Assembly (NCBI GenBank): GCA_013339765.2
Contig: CM023456.1
Coordinates: 90,103,516 to 90,167,515 of the forward strand
Direction of reading: 5' to 3'
Length of the DNA stretch: 64,000 nt
Source: Haemaphysalis longicornis
Taxonomy: Eukaryota > Arthropoda > Arachnida > Ixodida > Ixodidae
Shown piece after piece: positions 55,602 through 64,000 of the stretch; the stretch's first letter is position 1, and each line of letters begins with the position of its first letter. Both the position numbers and the translations under genes were made by a program. Below the pieces are notes generated by a model. That model did no database searches, had not been told where the DNA came from, and saw nothing but the letters and a program-made list of their open reading frames with translations.

Positions 55602-58600
55602 CCCTAAGCTGAAACTTATAACGGCGTCGGCGAGAAACGCTTTATGGCTGTGGAAGAGGAGACATTGCCCCAGGGACAGCCTCGATTATCTTTGTTATTC
55701 GCGCATTGCGTTCGCGCCTTGTTCTACCGGCGTATTGCCAAGCAATAAATCCCTTTATGATATTTATGTCGAAATGAGTTTGCAATGTGAATTATAATGA
55801 CATACATTATCGTATTGAGCCATTATAGTGTGAGCTCATCTTGCTTCCTAATTCAAAATTTAGATAGCACAAAATGTACCTCCGGTGACTTAACTATAGG
55901 CATGTGGACCACTGGCGAACTCAATTACTCTAGCAATTGTAATTATTTCACGTTGTGGAAATCACAAACCAAAGAGCTATTGACGTTTTGACCAGCACCA
56001 GACACGAGGACCAGACCAGTCTGGTATTTCGAGGCTGGGAAAGAAGCCACGCCTAACAAGTGCGCAGATTTATGTGCTGCACCCACACGAGGTATGGCTC
56101 CTACAACCACACGATTTTTTAAATGGAGCGTGTCCGTCTTCTCCCGTCCCCCCACAATAAACGGGACCACGACGGGTACACAAAGTAACTTCAAGTATTA
56201 CTTTCATTTTTTTTTCTTAGGCATTCCGTTGTCATTCAAAACAGATAACACAAAAACTTTTTTTATGGGTCTGGTTGTTTACATGTACAATAATGCCAAA
56301 AAAAATCTCCCACATACCACTGTCCTTCTGTATCTTCAGAGTGCCATGTAAAATTTCTCAATTGTAATTTTGTAAAATACCCACTGAGGTTACGTGGAGC
56401 GAAGCTATACTTTAAGGTTACCTAAGCTTAAATCAAAACATACGCCATCTTGGCTCACAAAACAAATCATAGTTTAAGATTGTCAACGAGTACCTATTTG
56501 GAAAATATTCATTATAAAATCACCGCAGAACTGCACAATCTGTTTATGCTAACTAAAGTGGCAATGGTTCTTGCTAGTAATCATGTATCAAAATCGGCTA
56601 CTCATTTTTTTTTATTTACGGAAAAATAAAGTGGAACTAAGGCAAGCTTATATTAAAACTTATCATGAACCTAAAAAGGCGAAAGCCGTTTGAAAAAGGG
56701 TGCTGCAAAAACTGAATTTTTATAACGAGAGTATGGGCCCCAGGGGCCGTTCTCTTGTCACCGATGCATGCTCTGACTTTTTTCGACTTCAGATTGCATG
56801 TCTTGTTTTTCTGCACTGAATGAAAGAATGGTCCTTTTTAGATTTTATTGAAAAATCTGGTTGCTTTTTAGACTCGCACTAAAAAAGACACAAAAATATA
56901 TTGGTACGTTCTGTTTGATGCTCTGTACAAGATAAAGAAAAGTTTCTCAGTGTTTTTATTATTTATCTATAATAATGTTCACGCTTTTATCAATAACAGA
57001 TGCAGAGAGGGTCCGGCTTTTGAAAAAAATAAATTTGGTCTCTTAATTTATCTCAACTAAAATATTACTAAGACATGTTTCAGTGATGTGTTGCTCTGGG
57101 CCACTTCCTTCACTATGCTGACACGAACTTTATAACGCGTACTCACTAACTTTTTATTATTTTGAACAAAATTGCAAGAGTGATGTACTGGCCAACAAAT
57201 AAACAGCCTACAATAAGCCCAAGTATCCACATTTTCCTTACACTGGCGCCACACCTGCGTTTTCATTAAGCGGGCTGAAGACACACGTTACTTCTTAAAG
57301 AAGCTAACCTCCCGAAAGTAAAGGCTTATAGAGCAGAACGTCTTGTTCTATTTTCACTCCCCGCTACGTACCGTAATTTGCAGCCGGAATAATCTTACCT
57401 CTCATGTTTTTCTTTATATTGGAAAATACCTATTGCTCCAGGTCTTAACACGTATATCTCAAGTTTCGAGAAGTGTAATTGCGGAGAAAATTATGCCAGT
57501 GAATATTTTCATTACAACGTGACGAAAACGGGTATTTAGGTGCTTTTTTTCTATTCTTGCTGAACCCATCATTTGGCGGTACTGCATATATTGCAACACT
57601 CTCTTTAAAATCACCCCGCTGTGGAAATGCCTCTAACATGCCAGACCATTCATGTATAAGTTTACGCGAACATTTCGTATTTCGTGAATTTTTAACGCTG
57701 TGCAGAAGGCGCACAGATGCAAATGTGTACAAAAAACCTTCCTCCATTCCTAAGAAACCCGCCAATCAAAGTCTACCAATCATAATCCGCCAATCGTCAA
57801 GTTTTTCACAATAATGCTGACGCTTGAGATACCTTTGCAAAAATTGGGAACAAGTTATTCGTGTTGCAGGAGGAGTCAGATTAGGCATACATGCTTTCTT
57901 TCGTTTCACATCGCCTAGAAAAAACTTCCAGTATTTTCATTGGGGCTTCTCTGATGGGACCATTCATCCGGGTCGATGTGTCGCATAAGTCTTTTAGAGG
58001 CTGCGCTCCAAACGCCGACTTCGTCTGTTCCTTCCGGCCGAAACGCAGCCCAAGCGGAAAGGCAACGTGCAGAAGGAATCTTCGGTTACTGTTGATTTCA
58101 TACTACACAATTGCGTATGTGCAGGCAGTAAAACGCTTGGCTATACCGGAGCTTTCGTACTTTCAGCCTTACCCTAACCTCGCCTGAGCTGGATTTGAAG
58201 AAAACTACTGCATCGCTCTGAAGTATAACCCCACCCCTTTTGTCTATAATGTGCTTGTACAGAGCATCTTCGGCTAATTTTGAGATGTAACTAGTTGAAG
58301 TGGCCGTTATCGACAAGCCTTTCATCGACCATATGGGTACAAAATGTGATCAGGTAACGGAGGCCTTAATAAACCTCGATGACTCTGGTGGCGGGAAAGG
58401 CGAAACACGAGAAGATGCTCCATATTATGAACTTTCAAATGTGAAGGGTACCTGCACGATACAACTGGTATTACGAGCACGAATGTATTCATCTCAATTG
58501 CGCGCACAATGTCAGTACCACCTTCCATTGTCGAGTGAATCAGTCCAGGTACTCCCGTAGTGTTTCGTCTTCCTGTGTCTTGTACGTGAACGGCTTTTGT

Positions 58601-61489
58601 TATAGTGAAATATAATTTGCCTTGCTCGGTTTTGAAACGACGTTGTGGCGGTGCCATCCAGCGTCGGAATTACAGCGGGACATAAAGGCCAGCAGAAAGA
58701 AATTACGTAGACAATTTCTCTCTGCCCTTTGCAGCGATATCTTTGGATGCCTCAAAAATCTGCGATTGATGTTCGGGATCTTCTATCCCAAACCCGGTGG
58801 CGCCCTCGAGTTTCTTCTCGTGGAGACGTCGTGAGAGACTACTATTATAAGCCCCGGTCTCATTAGCTTGCTTCTGATTTTTCGAGTAGGGTAAATTAAA
58901 AATTGTTAAATAAATGCCCGAAACGAGGCGGTAAATACTACATGTTCGCTTCAACCGCAACAGTGACCAGTCCACTAGCCAAGGCGAGCCTTCCTTCCAT
59001 GCATTGCGATGCAAGGGCTTCGCTCTCACAAAACTAGAGCCATTCCTTAATCAAATGACACCTAGGTCAAGATTTTACCACGAAATGTTTGCAGCGCACT
59101 CCCAGAGATTTTGACAAGTTTTGTCGCAAGCCTCTTGTCTTTCCTCATTTCGCGTGAGGCATTACTTTGCAACTGTTACGTGACAACGCAAAGGGCAAAA
59201 AGATTAGAGGTGGAAGGAAAGCATGGACATAAAAGTGGAAGAGGGAAGTATGGGATTGATTGAGAGGACTCTAGGTTGGTGTGGCACCACTCCTTTAACC
59301 GAAAGAAATGTAAACAAGGTCTTTTTAAAGCGTTTTGTTTTGCGTAACAATCTATCCTATTTTTTTAATATTGATGCGAACCAGTAACAAATAACGGAAA
59401 AAACAGAGAACATTGATGAAGTCACATATTTGTTTGCTATCACTTTATCCGGACACTTGATCTGATAGCTGCACCTTTTTCCATGCCAAACGTACGGGAG
59501 ACAAGGTATGCTCCTGTGGCAAAGACATGCACCAGGAGCCTCTTAGGTTTATGAACTGATTCTAAGTGCTGCACAAACTAAAAAATAGAACCACTTCCGT
59601 GTCGAGGGTGAACTTCATCGCTTGGAGTATACATGCCTTGGAAGGTTTTGTTTAGTTCGGTGCGCTGAAAAGAAACCGATGGGTAAATTGCTTCGACTTC
59701 CAAGGCATGTTTCTCTGGTATGTATAAAAAACTATAATATCGCGCGGCTATCCACCCGTTTAATGACAAGTTTGTAGATTGTGTCGTTGCCAAGGTGATG
59801 ACATGGAATTGTGAGGATGTTTTCTAATTTTTGTTTTCTTGTGGTAATATAACTTTCTTAGTTCCCTAGTTCCTGCGTGTGTATTCACTTCCCCCCTATT
59901 ATTGCAGTTGAATTGCAGCTCTTCAGTTCTTTTAGGCAGCCCTCAATGCCACCCTCCCTGCACAGTAACAATATCGCTCTGCTCACTGCGCGGCATGACC
60001 AATATCGACGGTCAATATGAGGTCTGCAAGAAATTACGCATCCAAGAAAATGAAAAATAATTCAAATACCTGTGTCTCCTGCCTTTTTTTGTCCCCGCAT
60101 GTCACCCTACCAACCAGTGCGAAACGTAAGCCCGTTTTTTTGCAGCTTTCTTCGCTCTTTTAACGGTCGTGCGGGGATCCAACGAGCACTGGGTATTGCC
60201 TTCCACCAGCCCTCCACGTTTCTCACCTCCCATCGCCGAGACTTGGCGCCGTAAATCTGGGACAATCCTATCCCGTCCAACACCACGGAAGGCGCAAAGC
60301 CAGCTCCTCATTCCCCATTGGTGATATTGTCAACTAGATTTTCTGGTCAAAGCTGTCAGATTAACAGCTCCAAACTATATCGTGCCACGTCACCACAAAA
60401 GTAGTATGAGAATATATGTGCAAGAAAATTTCACCACGAGGCATTCTTATTCAGGGCAGAGACTGCCACCGGCCGTGATAGTTTTTTTTCCTGCCGGAAA
60501 CTGCAGGCATCCCGTGGTTAGACATAAAAACCGATAATCCCTGCTCAGTGCTTTCGCTCACAGGCATTGTTTCGCTTTGTGTTTTATTCGTGCCTCCTTG
60601 TTACGTGGGTCTTTTGTTTTAGGTGCTGCGATCAGTAACCCTCCAGGATCCGATGCCTCTCGGGGTACTGCGTGACGCCTGGCTGACAAAAGCTATAGCA
60701 TTCGCGATCACTTGTAGCACCTGGGGATACGCTTTTTTTGCCACCTCCTGATTGTCTACTGTTTCCTTTCTCGCTTATTGCAGTTTTTAAAGCCGCTGTC
60801 TTTAATGGCAGGGGGTATAGTTAACCACTTGAAAATTTGTCACTTCCGTCTGGTTGCCTTTTTTCTTCCTAGATGAGCGAAAAAGAAATTCCAGCACTTA
60901 CACGTGGAAGTGACGGGTGCACTTGAAATCATTTGCTAGGTAACTGAATTTCAGTTAAGTAGGTGATGGTAAGTAATCAACCAGTTGTAGTCAGACATCG
61001 GTACCTACTGGGGCACAGGAAGATTTTGGTCGGCTACCCTAGCAGAGCTTGCACCGCAACACGGTACAAGAGTACTAGCATCAGGCCACATTGCTTCAGC
61101 GGCACTTATAACTTGCAGCACTTGACCGGGAAGTTTCGATGCTGTCACTTTGGTGTCCGAGTTTATCAACCATTCTTAGCTAAATTCCAACAGTTTTAGC
61201 AGTATATAAAGTACGCATGTTGTTTCTTGGTGTATTTAAGCCTCATGAGAGGTCATTCGCCACCAATTTGGGCAACCTGGCACAATCCACCCCCTATAAT
61301 CATCGTTATCCCTACCCGCTGACATCACCGGGCTATCGTGCTCTCGGCAACGTTGGTCTTGCACGGTGCCTGGGATCCCATTCTCCGAATTTTCCACGTG
61401 GCCAACTCTCGCTTCCCTGTACTCTTGTGGGAAAGTCGCTTCCCATTTGTAACATCTTGTGCTGGAAAGTCGAAACTGCCGCGAAAAAC
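55602..61489. other. Long unassigned stretch
   Basis: AT-rich (especially 56.4-57.1 kb). Minus-strand frames at 58098-58325 (75 codons), 58322-58657 (111 codons) and 58703-59029 (108 codons) follow one another and have protein-like composition but no recognisable motif. Nothing else was assigned. Confidence 0.35.
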
Positions 61490-62000
61490 CCATGCGAAAA
61501 CATCCGCGGAAAACTTCAGGGATTCCGGAAAAAAACTGCCGCGGATCCCGGAAAAAATTTCGCGGAAAACTGCTGTTTTGTGAAATGCAGGGCATTAACC
61601 ACGGTCCTGCTGGGGGGTATCTTTTCATGAAACCTTTATTCGGCAATTTTCGCATGAGCAGCGAAATAAAACATGCGAAAACATGACCAAGGCACCGGAA
61701 AACTTCGCAGATCTTATATACGGAAAAAACTTTCGCGGATTGGCGCGGAAAAATTTCGCGGAAAACTGCTGTTTTGTGGAAATCAAGGCAGAGACGCAGC
61801 GCACAAGACGGTCCTGTGGGGGGCTTACGACAAACTCGGCAATGAATGTGCTTCGCATTAAAAAACTAAATCCCGGATGATGTATTGAATCTACCGACGC
61901 AATGAGTGATCTTATATACACCGACGTGTTGGACATAATTATTCAAGGCAGAGACGCAGCCGCACGATTATTTACGACAAAGAACATCCAATGTGCGCAG
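61490..62000. repeat. ~196-bp tandem repeat, two copies plus a partial third
   Basis: TTTCGCGGAAAACTGCTGTT followed by TTGTG occurs at 61558-61582 and 61754-61778 (offset 196). ACGGTCCTG(C)TGGGGGG follows in both. GATCTTATATAC at 61710 and 61908 (offset 198) and CAAGGCAGAGACGCAGC at 61784 and 61944 mark the partial third unit. Within units the word GCGGAAAA recurs, giving a finer internal periodicity. Open frames across it (61217-61630 plus, 61236-61655 minus) are artefacts of the repeat. Confidence 0.7.
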
Positions 62001-62017
62001 CTCCTCGCAACGTATAC

Positions 62018-62263
62018 CCGTTTCAAACACGGCCTCCAACCATCCTCCGGCGACGCTCCTTGGCCGCCCAATGAGTGCTTCATCACGTCGACTTCATAAT
62101 TATCCTGGTGTTTTCCCCAAGCCCACCGATTATTTGTCAATCTGTAAAAGCTAGTCGCGTCAGCCCCGCGTTTCAAACACTGCCTCCAAACCGTCCTGTG
62201 CCAACGCTCCGATTGTGGCCCCCCGCTTCATTCAATACTGGTGTTTTCCCCAAGCCCACCTGC
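62018..62263. repeat. ~150-bp direct duplication
   Basis: GTTTCAAACAC(G/T)GCCTCCAA occurs at 62020 and 62170 (offset 150), and TGGTGTTTTCCCCAAGCCCA at 62106 and 62239 (offset 133), with gapped similarity between. It directly follows the 196-bp array. Confidence 0.7.
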
Positions 62264-62393
62264 ATAATATGGGACTCCAAAAAGTTGGGTCGGCCACTTG
62301 CCCTTGCATAACTTACCACATACCTTACCACATGATTTTTTACTTTATGTGGGGCTGAAGGCTAACCAAGCCCTAACGCCTTTATCTCAACCA

Positions 62394-62500
62394 ATTCTCC
62401 TCCTCAATCTGTAAAAGCTGTGTCCTTAACAAGCCTAACTTGGCTGTCTGAAATCACATTCTCCTCCTCAGCTGTAAAAGCTTCGTCCTCAACTTAGCTA
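62394..62500. repeat. 64-bp direct duplication
   Basis: ATTCTCCTCCTCA(AT)CTGTAAAAGCT then (G/T)(T/C)GTCCT(T/C)AAC occurs at 62394-62430 and 62458-62493. CAATCTGTAAAAGCTAG at 62139 is a further relative, linking it to the preceding duplication. Confidence 0.65.
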
Positions 62501-63528
62501 TAAGCAACAACAAAATTCGTGATCTGGTAGAGCAAGGCCGTTCGACTCCGGGGATGAGCATTCCGTGTTACGCGGCCTCAAGGCGTGGCACGACACTTTT
62601 TGCCTGATTACGGAAAGTTTAAGCTGACAACCATTCCTTTTTCCGCATAATATTTAGGCCATGTAATGTGATTTGAGATAAACAGTCCAGTTATTCACTT
62701 TATGGTAAGTGGAATTATGCTAAACGCCTTTATGTTTAGCGCATCATTCTTTTCTTATTCCGCTCACCTGTTATAATACATATTCCGCAGATAACACATT
62801 CTGGAAGAACCACCCCTTGGAAAGTGACATGACGTGTAGTTTGAGGTAAAACAGATCTCAATAAGGACACAAAGTATTTTATAATAACTGCGCACCAAAA
62901 ATCATCGTTGCATGCCTGCGTTGAGCCACTAGTTCTCAGTGTTTTATGTCGGCTTTGATAAAAAGCCTTTCACCAATCACTGGGAGGACGGGGATCTTCG
63001 CTGTTCATGCGAGATGAGATGGTAATACATAATAAAGTCGACTTCCTGAATGATGGTTAAAAGTTCTTCAAAAGATGAGGCGCCGGTTGGGCTAAATAAT
63101 GGGGCTTAAATATAGAAATATCGTCCGCACAGGTCCAAGCAATGCCAACGTGGGTCGCCCTCAGGACAGCATCTGTTTAAATGTCGTTATAGCCATGTTG
63201 TTTATTATTGCGAAGCATGTTGATGTGTTTTCTTTTTTTTGAGGGGGGAGGGTATTCTATCAGTGCCATGGAGTGCTTGCTATGCCTTAGTATCAGTAAC
63301 GAGGGTTCTTTGCCGGGGGTGGATAGATTGAGGATCCAGCTATGGAATAAGGCAGCCCGCGCTATTGCGCATGAGGTTCTGAATTTGCAAACATCTGCTG
63401 CTTCCTGAATAATCCTTTAAACCGATTTTAAGCCCGTCATGTATCATCGCCAATTCTTCTATTTCCTTGTCGTCCGTATTCATAGATACAAAAATGCCAA
63501 GAAGCGTCGACCTCAACAACTAACACTG
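62501..63528. other. Unassigned sequence
   Basis: No coding motif or repeat boundary recognised. Confidence 0.4.
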
Positions 63529-63639
63529 TGAATGTTCAATGCGCAGGCTACATGAAGACGACAGAAAGAAGACGAGAAAAGGCGCATTTGTCCCGTCTTC
63601 TTTCTGTCGTCTTCGTGTAGTCTGCGCATTGAACATTCA
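63529..63639. repeat. Foldback element, 46-bp arms, 19-nt loop
   Basis: The left arm begins TGAATGTTCAATGCGCAG and ends AGAAAGAAGACG (63529-63574). The reverse complement of the right arm (63639-63594) is identical except at two positions (44 of 46). The loop is 63575-63593. It has no coding capacity. The high arm identity implies a recent origin or gene-conversion-like maintenance. Confidence 0.9.
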
Positions 63640-64000
63640 GTATGATTTACGAACTCGCCCAAACCTATATCTTGCTTAAACTAACACACACTGGCCATGC
63701 TACATCACCTGGCACCGCCAAACCAATCCGCTGAAGTTTTGCCCAAACAAATCATTCGCGAGTGCCTCTTCTATCTGCTATCGGTACAACCCCACAATGA
63801 CGCCCAAATTTCCCTAATGCCGACTATTCATCCCACTGGATCTGCAACACCTAACGTTTTAAAGCCCTATATTTACAGGATAAACAAGCTTCCGGCTCCC
63901 GAACGTCGATCCCAAAACCCCTCTACCAAAATTCGCTCAACAACGGCACTCCACAAGCTGTAGCTGAATACGAAATAAAAAGATGTCTCACACGCGCAGC
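63640..64000. other. Unassigned sequence to window end
   Basis: An 88-codon plus-strand frame (63697-63963), proline-rich, not recognised. An AATAAA near 63973 follows its stop but there is no other gene-like feature. Confidence 0.3.

Noticed and set aside
61217..61655. 137- and 139-codon ORFs on both strands
   Set aside because: They lie largely in the 196-bp repeat, whose stop-poor GCGGAAAA words keep frames open on both strands.
62525..62575. tRNA-like GGTAGAGC and GTTCGACTCCGG
   Set aside because: The two boxes are only about 15 bp apart, far too close for a tRNA or tRNA-headed SINE.
1..64000. CRISPR array, prokaryotic operons or rRNA genes
   Set aside because: No regularly spaced identical short repeats, no closely packed ORFs with ribosome binding sites and no rRNA-like conserved segments were seen; the content is that of a repeat-rich arthropod genome.

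Overview
The window looks like intergenic or intronic DNA from an arthropod, most probably an ixodid (hard) tick. No long intact protein-coding gene is visible. Long AT-rich stretches are studded with broken copies of mobile elements. The tick call rests mainly on repeated tRNA-headed SINEs that resemble the tick SINE family known as Ruka (heads and bodies near 3.7, 12.5, 28.2, 45.4-46.1 and 53.4 kb), together with Penelope-like, I/Jockey-group, RTE-like and Gypsy-type fragments of the kinds that fill tick genomes. There is no operon structure, Shine-Dalgarno spacing or CRISPR array.

Layout. 0.86-3.2 kb: 5'-truncated plus-strand LINE (reverse transcriptase, then RNase H) with a minus-strand Penelope-like RT fragment lodged in its C-terminal coding region. 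3.7 kb: SINE. 4.7-5.8 kb: weak minus-strand LINE ORF1 remnant. 5.8-16.3 kb: mostly unassignable. 16.3-17.2 kb: degenerate plus-strand Gypsy pol. 18.1-18.6 kb: minus-strand RTE-type RT. 20.5-23.6 kb: minus-strand LTR retrotransposon with both LTRs, a primer-binding site, a frameshifted gag and a polypurine tract but no pol. 24.3-26.1 kb: LINE 3' tail, a tandem repeat split by a tRNA-headed insertion, and a miniature LTR-like structure. 27.2 kb: foldback element. 28.8-29.4 kb: two minus-strand exon-like blocks with good splice sites, the best candidate for a real host gene. 29.7-30.6 kb: pogo/Tigger-like DNA transposon. 31.2-32.0 kb: Penelope-like GIY-YIG endonuclease remnant starting at a palindrome. 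32.1-32.4 kb: fragment of the same LTR family as at 20.5-23.6 kb. 32.9-34.2 kb: tRNA-like SINE head, hairpin and a MITE. 37.9-41.7 kb: near full-length but dead minus-strand LINE (endonuclease, RT, RNase H, C-terminal Cys/His knuckle) carrying a nested 0.4-kb LINE 3' end. 45.4-46.1 and 53.4 kb: SINEs. 61.5-62.5 kb: tandem repeats. 63.5 kb: near-perfect foldback.

Apart from the exon pair, nothing is predicted to make a working protein: every recognised transposon ORF carries stops or frameshifts. Element identities come from recalled family motifs and by-eye translation, so family names are inferences. Boundaries of old repeats are approximate unless a terminal motif is described.
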